Both the position numbers and the translations under genes were made by a program. 64,000 nucleotides of DNA from Diphasiastrum complanatum (Eukaryota > Streptophyta > Lycopodiopsida > Lycopodiales > Lycopodiaceae): NCBI GenBank assembly GCA_029204225.1, contig CM055096.1:69773444-69837443 (forward strand), read 5' to 3'. How positions within the stretch are numbered: the first letter of the stretch is position 1; each line of letters begins with the position of its first letter. The notes under the pieces are model-generated. The model did no database searches and had not been told where the DNA came from. It was given only the letters and a program-made list of their open reading frames with translations. Shown piece after piece: positions 53,521 to 64,000 of this stretch.

Positions 53521-56304
53521 TTGAATTCGACTTCTTTCTCTGATAGTGTTGAGCTCTCTTTCCGTAAGTTTTTTAATTTGGTTGATGTTAAAACAACATC
53601 AACACATTACTGCATAGTTGCTTTTCTTTCGTCAAGTGAAAACCTAAGATGTTGCTTTCGAGAGGTAGAAAGACTGGCAGGCCATGTGCAAACGACAATT
53701 GGGTTCTATAAGCTCAACGGAGGAGTGGATGCACAGTTGCAAAACTGTCGATTTGATACAGTTTTATTCATCTTTGTTTCTGAAGATGATGAAAATCCAT
53801 ACCCTATAGGTCTTATGCAAGAGAAAGGATTTCAATTAATATATGATGAGATAGCAAGTCCTGATCCTCCTATTATCAAAGGAAGACATGATGCAAATTC
53901 CAAAGAAAAATTATTGCATCATCATCAAATAATGATGAGCACTCCAAAATATAGCATGGTGAAGCTTTCTGGTGGCATTGTTCATCCACGAACAAAATGT
54001 AATGAAGTCTAGAATCATTTGGTTGCCACATTGACAGGTGTGCACATATTTGTTGTATAGAGTAAGCGAATGATTTATTAATATATATTATGATGATGTT
54101 ATTAGATGAATTGTAGCATAATTCTTATAAATAGTCATTACAATTTTTTAATGTTTGTCCATTGTGAACACACTAGTTAACACTCTTTGTTTTATTGTTG
54201 CAGTTGAGTCTGATTACATACTGGATAGATTTACATATGGAGGATTAGGAAGGGCATGTCTTGTCAACAAAAGACGTCCAATCTCTCTTGTTGACATCTC
54301 TAAAAGAGAGGAGTTTTTGAAGGTGTTTTATAATGAGATTGTTATTTATCAAGTTTCAAGGGATGACAAAAGAGTTCCGCATTCGGATGCAGTAGATGTC
54401 AATAATAGTAAAGATCAACTTATCGGTGAACATGTTGGATTTTCGAAGGAAGCAACAACAACACTCATGCAACTTGTGGAGGTCCAAAAGACATATTTGT
54501 TGATGTGGATGATGATGAAAATATTGTTGTTTCTAATGCTATGGATCCAAATGAGCAAGTCAATGAAGATTTCCAAATACAAGAGGACTTGCATGAGGAA
54601 AATAATGATGAGCATAATCTTGGTAATTAAGATTTTAATTATGTATAGTTTCAACTTTTGTTGATGTTTATTTGTAAAAGATGTACTTTCATTTGAATCA
54701 AACTTGAAGTAAATAAGTTTCATGACATAAATTATATTTGATCTTGTTGTACTTTTTTTTGTATGTTGGAGATGTTACTTGAATTTATTTTGAGTTGTCT
54801 AGACTAGTTTGAAAATATTTTGAGTTGTTTTCTAATAAAGATTTTGAATTGTACTTGTTGGTTTGGTATGTGTTAAATTTAAATAAAAGTTGTAAATTTT
54901 ATATTGGTTTAAAAATTGTTTCCATATTTATATTCTCATGTGTTGTTTGGCAGCCTGTTCTCAATTACGACTTTCAAAAATGGATGCAGTTAAATTTGAG
55001 ACTATAAATTCAGGCAAAGTGCAAGACTTACAATAGGATGCAATATTAGAAACAAATATGGATGTGCATGCTATTGACCAAGATATGTTGGTAAATAATG
55101 TTGGGGAGTATTTTCAAACATTGCAATGTGCTACAAGTACAAATGAGGAGATTGGTTGTTCACTTGTCAAGCGTGGTGACATTGATTTCTTTGAATCACT
55201 TTTAGTGGATTGTTCTATTGTTGATTCTTCTTTTGCTGTGGATATTGGAAGTGGAAAAGGTCCATTGAAATGTCCAAGTAATTCAAACATTCAATGTGAT
55301 TATGCTCTTCATTATTTGGATGAAAAGATCAGAATTGTTTTGAATACTAGATTTGGTAAAGCTAGGATTGGATCTCTTTATAAATTCAAACCTACTCATG
55401 GAAACATATTGCATCAACCATATGCATGCTCCAAAACTAATGTAGAGCTTCAAAAAATATTGGACGAAATGGATTTTGTAACTATCAATGAATTTGGAAC
55501 ATTTATAGAATAAAATTTTTGGTATTCAGTCTATTACGAAGTTCTTTGGAATGACAGTTTATCTTGTTGCCAAGTCCTATAAAGAAGATGATTATAAATG
55601 TATCTAGTTATAAAATCAAATTAAAGTTCAATGAATGGCACGTTTGTTTTTTTAATTTGCAATGTGATTGTATTGCAGGATTGGGACTATCAATGTGTCA
55701 TCGGCCTATGAAATATATAATACTTAACTTGAATAGACTTCTTGTGAAGAAATGGCAAGAAAAACCAAATAGTGAATGTGCATACTTCATGCTTGGAGAT
55801 AGCGCGATTAAATTGCGTAGAGGAGCAACATTGTTTTTGGATAATTTGTTCCAACATTTTGAAGTCAAAATTTGGAGCCCTATGACAATGCAAATCATCC
55901 AAGAATGTGTTACATTTTTTAATGTAATTGGAAAACGACGTTATAACTTTCATATTGTTTGGGATCAAACAAAATGCTTTAGTGAGACAAAGTATAGAAT
56001 GCTCAAAAACCAACAAGTTCGAGCCTTTTTCAAGCCATTGAGCTACCTTTGGAACAGATGCTATGAAATGCTTCCAATCAAGACTTTGTTGATTGATGAT
56101 GCTCCATATAAGGCTTGTATGAATCCACCTCGTAATGGGATTTTTCTTCATCCCTTTAACAATTGTTTAGAAGTTGATTTTCTGAATACAATTCTTTGGC
56201 CATATTTGCTTCGTGTTAGAGATGCTCCAAGCATACCGTATTATATCCAAAACACTCGATTGGGGCAAGAGCCATTGAAAGATTCTTGCGAATATAAAAT
56301 TTGA
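53521..56304 (+). pseudogene. FCP1/NIF-like HAD phosphatase gene, spliced but broken
   Basis: The last exon (55679-56304) encodes an FCP1-homology (NLI-interacting-factor) domain: KYIILNLNRLLVKKW, FEVKIWSPMTMQ, FHIVWDQTKCFSETKYRM, PLSYLWNRCYEMLPIKTLLI and DDAPYKACMNP. Plant relatives read LDLNGLLV and LLLDDSPYKA. HAD enzymes use an Asp nucleophile; here the DxN motif is NLN, so the first Asp is Asn and activity is unlikely. Upstream, plausible exons are ~53521-54037 (donor GTGTGC), 54204-54622 (donor GTAATT) and 54954-55513. They encode SVELSFRKFFNLVDVKTTST, DYILDRFTYGGLGRACLVN and an acidic stretch (DIFVDVDDDENIVV), with no recognised domain. Defects: TAG at 54010-54012, an apparent frameshift near 54470, TAG near 55036 and an unresolved junction after 55513. 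The start is unknown. I call it a pseudogene with high divergence. Confidence 0.72.
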
Positions 56305-58440
56305 TTAATTTTAGTTATTCCTTGTTTCCACCTTATACACTTTCCAAGATGGAAAAACATATTGAGAAAATAGACTATGTGAATGCTCATCAAAAAAATC
56401 TATTATGTGAGTATCACAAAAAAAAGAAAAAGGTCGAGGCGATGTTTTGACGACTTTCACTCTTTTAGATTTATGTTCATCAATAGATTCCTCAAACTTC
56501 AGTGAGAAAGACATGAGAATTTTTTTAAAGGCCTTGGTACAAAAGTTCTTTTATGTGAGATTTGAGTTGTGACATTCATGAACAATTATGGTATAATTCA
56601 TTAATGTTATTTTTGGCAAATGGATGTTCTTCCTTGGCTTTTGTAAATAGTATGATAATATGTAGCTCATAGTAATCATGTGACTTCAAATGAAAAAATG
56701 ATTCTTATAAATAATAGAGTTAAAAATTCATTGTATGGGATTTGAGTTCTAACATTTATCATAAAACATTGTTTTTTAATCATAAATTCTCTACACTATA
56801 CCTTGCTTATGAACAAAATTTTGCAAGAAGGGAAATGTCATAGGGCTTCTAGGGCTCTCAAAAACGAAAATAATCTCAAGAAAATGTTTTAAGCAGGGGC
56901 AGAAAATCGCATAAGGAATTACTTTCAAACAAGTGCCTATCTTTTAATATAGGTTTAAATTTATGCTTTAAAAAAAGTCAATTAAATCATCCTCAAAGTT
57001 GATTCAAGCTGAAAATAAACAAAAACCATATGTTATTTCCACCTAGTTTTAGACTCTTACAATATTTTTCGAACTTTAAAATTGCTCAACAATGATATGC
57101 ACGTAATAACAATTTTACGAAATTTATAGATTACACAAAAAAAAAAGAAGAGGAAAGATTAACTATAAAGATGTATTTTTAAAAACTTCAGAGAAAGTCC
57201 GAAACTTTATGTTTATTAACATTCAAAGAAAATGACATTAGTAGAAAGTTTTATGCATATAAGAAAAGGAATGTGAAGAAGTTGCATAAGAAATTGCCTC
57301 CAACCAAGTGCCTATCCTTTTGTATAGGCTTGAATTCATGCTTTTAAAATGTCAATCAAAACATCAACTCGAACTTGATTTGAGTTGAGATTGCAAGGCT
57401 GAATAGATGATATCAATGTACTCTCTCTATGTATCAATGTACTCTCTCTATGTTTGACACGCTTTTCATACATTGATTGTTCAAGAATCCATTTCAAACT
57501 TTATATGGTCGATATTCTTGAATTACTCCTAGTCCCAGATTAACAATGTTTTCTAAAGTTTTCAGATTATATTAGCCAAAAAAATTATATTAAGGATGTG
57601 CTTTTAAAGACCCAAAAGTGTGAAGCTTTATGCTCATTATCCTTTAAAGAAAATAAAATTAGCAAAGAAATTTTAGGTCTGGATGGTTGGGTCCTTATAC
57701 AATGATTAAAAGGCTTAGGACAAACACTTATTTACTAGTTAGGTATTTGGAAGAGTAAAAGAAATATACGCATATCACTATAATAACATAATTCAATAAA
57801 AAAAAATTGAAACTGAATAACTTGAACTTACTTCAAATTTTTGGAAATCAATAACTTGAAGCTGGTTCAAGTCGCATTGAGGGATAGTGATCTAGGGAGT
57901 CACATTTTTTGCAACTACATGGAGTCACATTTTAGTCGAGGTCAGGAAGTGAATGTAGGCAGGGGCAGAGAGAGTTTCATCTAGGTAGAGAGTTTCATTT
58001 AAGGCAAGTAGTCAAGTTTTAGTTGGGGTCCGGAAGTCACAACGTAGACAGGAGTAGGGAGATACATTTTAGGCATCACTTGTATTGGCCCTTGATAGGC
58101 GCTCCAAAACTCGTACTATCTCCAAAACCGCTGAGGCGGGGAGTCGCATTTCAGATGGGGATATGGAATCAGATTTTGGATAGGCTATTCAAATAATGAA
58201 GTGATCATTGGGTCATAGTTCTGGCCACAACTTGGGGGCCATGTGTGGAAGACATGACCTTTAAGACATAACCCAATGGACTTAACCTGTGATGGGACCA
58301 GGACACATGGTGCATGATTGCATAAAAAAACAAGCCGTCAAACAATATATTCTTGACCAAGTTAATATCACAGAAGTTGAGAACGAGGAGGAGGGCCTGA
58401 CACTCATAGTGTACACACGCCAATAGAAGCAAAAGGAAAA
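56305..58440. other. No recognisable gene; AT-rich
   Basis: Long AT-rich stretch without coding similarity. A short direct repeat (TATCAATGTACTCTCTCTATG) lies at about 57415-57452. GTCACATTTTAG-like sequences recur near 57900-58070. Confidence 0.5.
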
Positions 58441-58445
58441 AGAGA

Positions 58446-58643
58446 ATGAACTCTCTATCACTGATTGATCACATTCTTGATGGCAAACAACAGAAGTTGG
58501 ATAAAGCGAGGAGAAAATACCTATTTGTCAAATACCCAGACATGACCGTAGACCTAATTACAAACGCACTCAACAAAGATATATTATATTTGTTAAGAAC
58601 AAGAATAGGTGATAATGACATTTCACAAACAGATTGTATATGA
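58446..58643 (+). mobile_element. Possible copia RNase H tail remnant
   Basis: Reads RKYLFVKYPDMTVDLITNAL then NKDILYLLRTRIG, loosely like the end of copia RNase H (x-DMTADILTKAL-KD). It lacks the other RNase H motifs. Weak call. Confidence 0.28.
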
Positions 58644-59605
58644 CTTGTGTGAGGGATAGATGGAGACGCAATTTATTTAATAAGGTTGTTGGGTCAATGA
58701 CTCTTGGCATACAAATCCAAGACATACCAATTCAAATAAATTCATTGATTTACTTGTTTTTATAATTATATTGATTCACTAAAAATCTCAACAGGTGTTA
58801 GTGAGATCTTATTATTTATGACAAGAAAATAATCTTATTGTTATAATTTTCAATTAAATTGTAATTTATTACGTGCATGCTATATTTCATAAGTAAAAGA
58901 TCTTAAAATCATATTTTCTTATACAATATACTATTCATACATTGACCTATATGATCTTTATTCTAACTATACCTAATAAATTGACCTCCAACTTTGCTTC
59001 TTAGTTGTTGCTCCCTGTTAAGCTTCAAGAATTTGGCAACCTACCAATTGGCCGTTATACGAAATCAAAGGAAGACTTGATGTTATACGAGGCTCAACAA
59101 AATTTGGAGTTAGCCCAAAAACTACATGAAGAATTAAATCCTTCATGAATTTTCATTCTTGCCTTGTTGTGGTGATGTTTCTATGTGATGCTGAATCCAG
59201 ATCTTTGAAGTTTTGAAGATGTCTTGAAGTTTGATTCTACAGAAACAAGCCACATACCGTAAAGTAGAAGTCGAAGAAAGCAAGCTTGATAGGGTGCACT
59301 TCCTGCAATGAGCAGCTTGTTGAACTCTCTTGACACCTTATTGTGGAGAAACGTCGGTCGAGAGTAGGTGATATGTAGTGGTCTGTGAGGAAACTTCGTG
59401 GAAGGCGGTATTTTGTCCTGATGGGTGGCATCCAATCATGTCCGTTCGTTTAAGCTCAGCTTAAAACCAACTTAGAGCTTATCTATAAAAAATTGGTGAG
59501 AAATTTGAATAGTAAAGTTAGGGGTGGTATTAGTGTAGGACCTTTAAATTAGAAGCTTTTTCTGGTGTGTTTTGACGTAGGGAAGTGTCTTAAGGTATAG
59601 AAGAA

Positions 59606-59666
<61 letters not shown>

Positions 59667-60110
59667 GTAATGAAAGGTGTCCTATGAATGTCATACGAAA
59701 GGCAACTATAAAAAGTCAAATGTCATGCTAGCATAAATTTTTTTTAAAACTATTGTAAATATAACATGAATATATGTATATAAGTGGTTAAAAGGTTCAT
59801 ATCTATTTTATTTGAAAGGTGCCCTTGTATTATACATGTCATGTGAAAGGTAAGAAAAAGAAAAGCCCATCGAGGTGAAAGGTAAGAGTGCATGTCAAAT
59901 TCCAAGCTTGGGCCCTACCAAATGGATGGATGCCTACAATGCATGCATCTTACTCCATGATAAAAGATTCCATTCCATATTTTTGAACTAAAAATGTTCA
60001 TGTGGGAGGATGCACCATCCTCCTACCCAGTACATAGGCAAAAATCTCACACACAAATCTAAATCTATATATATAAATATATTCTAGAGAGAGTGTGTAA
60101 GGTTGTAAAA
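58644..60110. other. No recognisable gene; contains a (GA)n tract
   Basis: AT-rich with many stops. The minus-strand open stretch near 59181-59435 has no recognised domain. A (GA)n tract lies at 59610-59663. Confidence 0.45.
59610..59663. repeat. (GA)n microsatellite
   Basis: About 27 GA units followed by GGGGG. Confidence 0.98.
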
Positions 60111-60514
60111 AAATTAACTCTGTGCTGCCAAAAATGTCACACTCTGCCCGCAAAAAATGTCACACTTTTGCAAAGGCAAAAGCTAAAAAAACATTAAAAA
60201 AAATGATTAAAAAAAATATAAGCTTCTTTTTCTTTTTCTTTTGTTTTGGGCGCACGCACACACACTTATATTTCAAATTCCCCTGCTCGCGCTCGCTGGT
60301 TCGCTGTCTCTCTCGGTCGAGTCTCTCTCTCCCTGGATCATGAGGAAGGGTAAGCCAGCGAGCCTGCCAAGCCTGCGATACAAACGCTCTCCTTTTCCTC
60401 TCACTTCATTGCCTCTGCTTTGGATCAGAACTCCTGCACTATGGGGAGGAGGTTGCGGCAGCAAAGGCAGAGTTCATAGAGATGGAGGCTGTGAATGGGA
60501 TACAATGCCCTTGA

Positions 60515-60811
60515 ATGTCTGGCCAAGCAGCTGCGTTAAGCGACAATAACATCACAGCATGGATAGATTATGATGCCAATCTGCAGCTGTTAGATATATA
60601 TGTATCACACAATGCGGTCAAGCCTCAGAAAAGCCCCCTCCTCTCATATAGGATCGATCTAGCCACAATCATCTCGGAGTACATGTACCATAGGGCAACA
60701 AATTCTTGGAGCCCTGCAGAGAATCGCCAATGGAAATCGAAATTTGAAAAGGAGCAACAATCTGTGAAAGCTTTGGTCTCCAAGACTACAATTGCATATC
60801 AAAAGGGCTAG
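60515..60811 (+). pseudogene. Legume-type lectin domain fragment (LecRK-like)
   Basis: The open frame begins at ATG 60515 and reads LSDNNITAWIDYDANLQLLD, IYVSHNAVKPQKSPLLSYRI and DLATIISEYMY. This is the C-terminal part of the L-type (legume) lectin domain found in plant lectin receptor kinases, extracellular in those proteins (usual form: ITAWIDYDG---LDVYVS---KP--PLLS--IDLS-I--E-MYVGFSA). After EYMY the expected VGFSASTG is replaced by an unrelated basic stretch (HRATNSWSPAENRQWKSKFE) and a stop. The N-terminal two thirds of the lectin domain, the membrane helix and the kinase are missing; the preceding ~170 bases are open in one frame but do not match. It is a truncated relic, either a retrocopy or a piece left by rearrangement. 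I would not expect a functional product. Confidence 0.7.
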
Positions 60812-61720
60812 AGTTGAAGGTTTGTGAGGTTGAAAGTTGGGTTTGTCAAGAATTTGAATGTGACAGTGAGCTCAAGACCAGTTTATGAGCTTCTCATCAT
60901 AAATTGGTTTGAGACGCTCTCTTTCATGCTCTTCATGGGCTACATGCACATGAATTTAAGACATTTGTGTGCTAATTTCTACATAAGGTGTAAGTTGTAA
61001 AAAGCAAAATCGCTAAAAAGAGAAACTTTGTGGCATGGGAGCATCGATTGCATAAGATCTGGTCTGTAACTGTTGATGGCGCTGCAAAAGGAGATGTGAT
61101 TACTTGAGCTGCTTTTCCGCTTGGATCTTTGAAGCAATTCAGAAAAGCTATCGCTGCAGGACCATTTGTGTGTCTTTATAAGAGCTTTGCAATCTGTGCA
61201 GGCTAAAAGTTATCGCACAAGGTATTGCAAATTTGCAACTATTGATTTTGCTTCCGTCCGTCGCTTTATGTTAATTGAAAGGCCGTGGAAATGTGACAAG
61301 AGATGGCATTATAAAACGATTCTTGAACATGTTGCAAGGCACATTCTAAGGTAAATTTCATAGCCAAATCTGTTTTCTCATGATGTTGGGGTCAGATTCA
61401 AATAATTTCGAGTTTAAATGTAATTTATTTGATATGGTAAGAGACCACATTCATCATTGGTGATTCACTAATCAATTCTCTTGCTCAAATAGACGATCAC
61501 AACTCAGAACAAGCCAATTTTGCAACTAGCATTTACTATTTCTATATTCCAGCTAATCCATAACTTCTGCAAACTTTTGCTCATTCATACCTTGATATTC
61601 TCCCTTGAAAAGAATTGTTAAGCTTATTAATAAATGAAAATAATTATATTTTGTTTATAAGATTCAAGCTTGGACTGACAAACAATTCTACAGTTGCAAG
61701 CTTTCTTTCATCAATAACTT
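60812..61720. other. No recognisable gene; possible downstream decay of the lectin locus
   Basis: Short open frames only. A stretch at 61280-61350 (KRWHYKTILEHVARHIL) loosely recalls the start of a kinase helix but is not enough to call. Confidence 0.4.
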
Positions 61721-61737
61721 CAGTTTCTTCTAAATTC

Positions 61738-61992
61738 GGCCAAATCCACTTGGCCTAATTCGACCAATTTGACCAAAGTTGACCAATTCGACCAAGTTGG
61801 CCCAAGTCGACCAATTGGACCAAATTTGGCCAAGACGACCAAATTTGACCAAATTCGACCAATTCGGCCAAATTCGACTAGGTCAACCAATTCGGCCAAA
61901 TTTGACCAAGTTGACCAATTCGGTCAAATTCGACCAATTTGACCAATTTGGCCAAATCGACCAAAGTCGACCAATTTGACCAAATTTGGCTA
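61738..61992. repeat. GACCAA-type degenerate tandem repeat
   Basis: About 20 units of 10-14 bp around AATTCGACCAA, with TTTGACCAA, AAGTCGACCAA and TTCGGCCAA variants. First of four adjoining arrays. Confidence 0.9.
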
Positions 61993-62140
61993 GGGTCGAA
62001 AAATCTCTTTTTGACAAGGATGACATTGGGTCGGATTTTTATCGTTGGGTTGGACTTTTTCAATTGGGTCGAATTTTTACCATTGGGTCGGATTTGTACC
62101 ATCGGGTCGGATTTTCACCATTGGGTCGGATTTTTTGACA
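61993..62140. repeat. TTGGGTCGGATTTTTACCA tandem repeat
   Basis: Seven units of 18-20 bp; each has GGGTCGGATTTTT or a near variant followed by ACCAT. Second of four adjoining arrays. Confidence 0.9.
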
Positions 62141-62235
62141 AGGTTTACGTCCGATGATTTACATTCGACGATTTACGTCCAAGGAGTTATGTTCGACGAT
62201 TCATGTCTGACAGGGTACGTTCGATGGGTTTGAAT
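62141..62235. repeat. TTTACGTCCGACGAT-type tandem repeat
   Basis: Five to six units of 15-17 bp, such as ACGTCCGATGATTT, ACATTCGACGATTT and ATGTTCGACGATTC. Third of four adjoining arrays. Confidence 0.85.
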
Positions 62236-63335
62236 ATTTTCAAAGAACCGAATTTTTGGAACGACTCGAATTTTTCCGATGTCTCGAATTTTTCCAATGT
62301 CTCGAATTTTTCCAAAAGATTCGAATTTTTGAACAACTCGGATTTTTGAAAGGCTCAAATTTTTTAAACGACTCGATTTTTTATGGAAAGACAAGAATTT
62401 TTGAACGACTCGAATTTTCTAAACGACTCAAAATTTTTCGATGGCTCGAATTTTTGAATGACTCAAATTTTTCCAGTGACTTCAATTTTTTCAGTGACTC
62501 GAATTTTTCAAATGGATCGAATTTTTTCAAAATATCGAATGAAATCAATGACTCGAATTTTTTCAATAATTCGAATTTCTCTTTAGACTTGAATTTTTCC
62601 AAAGTATCGAATTTTTTGAAAGACTCGAATTTTTTCAGAGACATAAATTTTTTAAACGACTCATTTTTCGAGACTCGAATTTTTTAAATGACTCAAATTT
62701 TTCGAGAGACTCGAATTTTTTTAATAACTCGATTTTTTTTCAAAGGATCGAATTTTTTTAAATATTCGAATTTTTCTAAAGACTTGAATTTTTTCAATGA
62801 CTCGAATTTTTGAAAAACTCAAATTTTTGAGACTCGAATTTTTGGGACAACTCAATTTTTTATGGAAAGACTAGAATTTTTGAGCGACTCGAATTTTCTG
62901 AACGACTTGAAATTTTCCAATGACTCGAATTTTTTCAGTGACTCGAATTTTTCCAATAGATCGAATTTTTTCAATGACTAGAATTTTTCTTAAGACTCGA
63001 ATTTTCCAAAGTACTAAATTTTTCTTAAGACTTGAAATTTTCAAAGAATTGAATTTTTGGAAAGACTCGAATTTTTTCAATGAATCGATTTTTTTTTCTC
63101 TCCAAAGGATCGAATTTTTCCATATACTCAAATTATTCGAAAGACTCGAATTTTTTCGAAGGATTGTACTGTCAAGTCGAATTTTGCAAAAGACTCAAAT
63201 TTTTCCAGAGACTCGATTTTTTCGAAAGACTCAATTTTTTTTCTAAAGACTCAAATTTTTTTGAAGACTAGAATTTTTTCGAAAACTAGAATTTTTCCGA
63301 AGGCTCGAATTTTTCCAAAGGCTCGAATGTTAGAT
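62236..63335. repeat. CTCGAATTTTT degenerate satellite, 1.1 kb
   Basis: Roughly 50 units of 15-24 bp with core GACTCGAATTTTT. By eye about 20 units have CTCGAA, 8 have CTCAAA, 4 have CTTGAA. A higher-order duplication is visible: the block around TTTTTTATGGAAAGAC at 62369 recurs at 62857, and the block CAGTGACTCGAATTTTTC at 62492 recurs at 62936. Long open frames run through it in several phases only because stops are rare in the unit, so no gene is called. Confidence 0.95.
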
Positions 63336-64000
63336 ATTCGAGATGCGAGATGTGCGAGATTGGCCATCATCCAAATCATCGGCCGCCACCTAGATCGGCC
63401 TCCATTGCCCGTCAACGACAGGCACTCTTTACTAGTATATATATAAACTTATGTACAGTTTTGCGCATGTGTATGGGTGCACCCATGCATCCTCTTCCCC
63501 TCACCCATGCATGAGCTTTTTCTAACTAAAATACTTGCGGAGGAGGATGCATGTATGAGAAATGTGCATATCCCCATACATTTGCACATTGTGTGCATTG
63601 AGGGGTGGACCCCAAAAATATTTCTCACCCCCTCCCTGCCACTTACTAAATTCAAATACTTAAAGTTTGAAGTTAAGGTTTTATTTTCTTCACACACTTC
63701 AATGTGCTTTAAACTTAAGCCAATAATCTTTATTACTTGGCTTTCTTTTTTATTTTTAAATTATCAAAATTTTACCCATAAATCATGAACATAAAAATTT
63801 TCTTGACTACCTTACACTATTTTTTTTTTTTTCAATCCTTCAAATTCCTATCTTGGCCCGCCATTTTCAGGAATGTTTAACCACAAGCCCAAACTCACTA
63901 GCTTTAACTCCTAAATCGTTACCCGCAAGCTTTTAACCATGGGCCAAAAAATGCACAATTTAAAAATAAGGAGGGGGATGGGGTGAGGGGAGTATAAGAG
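63336..64000. other. No recognisable gene; right edge
   Basis: Starts with GATGCGAGATGTGCGAGAT, then a TATATATATA near 63438. GTGCACCCATGCATCC at 63477 and GGATGCATG at 63545 form a loose inverted pair. The end, GGAGGGGGATGGGGTGAGGG, is the complement of the C-rich type seen at 24460-24480. Confidence 0.45.

Noticed and set aside
55690-56151. Minus-strand open frame of 153 codons
   Set aside because: Antisense to the FCP1-like exon, whose motifs on the plus strand are unmistakable.
60122-60260. Lys-rich open frame with repeated TGTCACAC as a small basic protein
   Set aside because: Low-complexity A-rich sequence, no domain and no clear start.
62256-62687. A 143-codon open frame with Asp-Ser-Asn-Phe-Ser repeats in the CTCGAATTTTT array
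   Set aside because: Similar open frames occur in other phases and on the other strand because the unit lacks stops; unit length is not a multiple of three.
61738-63335. CRISPR-like array
   Set aside because: No constant repeat with unique spacers; units vary continuously and this is a plant nuclear context.

Overview
The window looks like nuclear DNA of a large, repeat-rich land-plant genome. The evidence is spliced genes with plant-type products (an alpha-tubulin, a RanBP1, a piece of legume-lectin receptor domain), many decayed Ty1/copia elements with tRNA-Met primer sites, LINE fragments, and very long (GA)n tracts. I cannot name the species. The crowding of old, nested retroelements and the LINE type with a CPVYYEIR-like tail suggest a fern, lycophyte, bryophyte or gymnosperm rather than a compact angiosperm genome; this is inference.

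Layout. 1-4.8 kb: three minus-strand LTR-element 5' parts. 5.4-6.3 kb: tail of a LINE. 7.0-7.3 kb: candidate exons of a small membrane protein on the minus strand. 9.75-10.2 kb: a copia gag relic. 11.06-13.80 kb: a complete five-exon alpha-tubulin gene, followed by a cluster of foldback and tandem repeats (14.2-15.6 kb). 17.3-24.5 kb: a minus-oriented nest in which a copia element (LTR family 2) and two copies of another copia LTR (family 1, ~1.13 kb, TGTTGG...CCAACA) sit in or beside a Ty3/gypsy reverse-transcriptase fragment. 24.5-27.5 kb: a plus-oriented LTR element without recognisable genes. 28.7-29.8 and 31.6-32.35 kb: two LINE reverse-transcriptase fragments of one lineage. 33.1-34.5 kb: a complete four-exon RanBP1 gene on the minus strand. 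36.2-51.8 kb: six or more copia pieces, including two families present as head-to-head or inverted partners. 52.1-53.05 kb: an unrecognised decayed reading frame. 53.5-56.3 kb: a spliced but broken gene ending in an FCP1/NIF-like HAD phosphatase domain. 60.5-60.8 kb: a stub of a legume-type lectin domain. 61.7-63.3 kb: a mosaic of four degenerate short-period repeats, one of which also occurs at 47.9-48.2 kb.

The host genes that look intact are alpha-tubulin (microtubule subunit) and RanBP1 (Ran GTPase cycle), with a small membrane protein as a weaker third; they are unrelated in function and share no operon-like arrangement. Almost all other coding sequence is retroelement debris full of stops and frameshifts. 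No phage, CRISPR or bacterial-type system is present. The points most worth checking are the CTCGAATTTTT satellite with apparent CpG decay, the TAACGGGCC foldback pair, alpha-tubulin with valine in place of lysine 40, microsatellites that expand at fixed places inside LTRs, the CACACGTGTG palindrome shared by LTRs, and the HAD-phosphatase pseudogene with its unknown N-terminal part.
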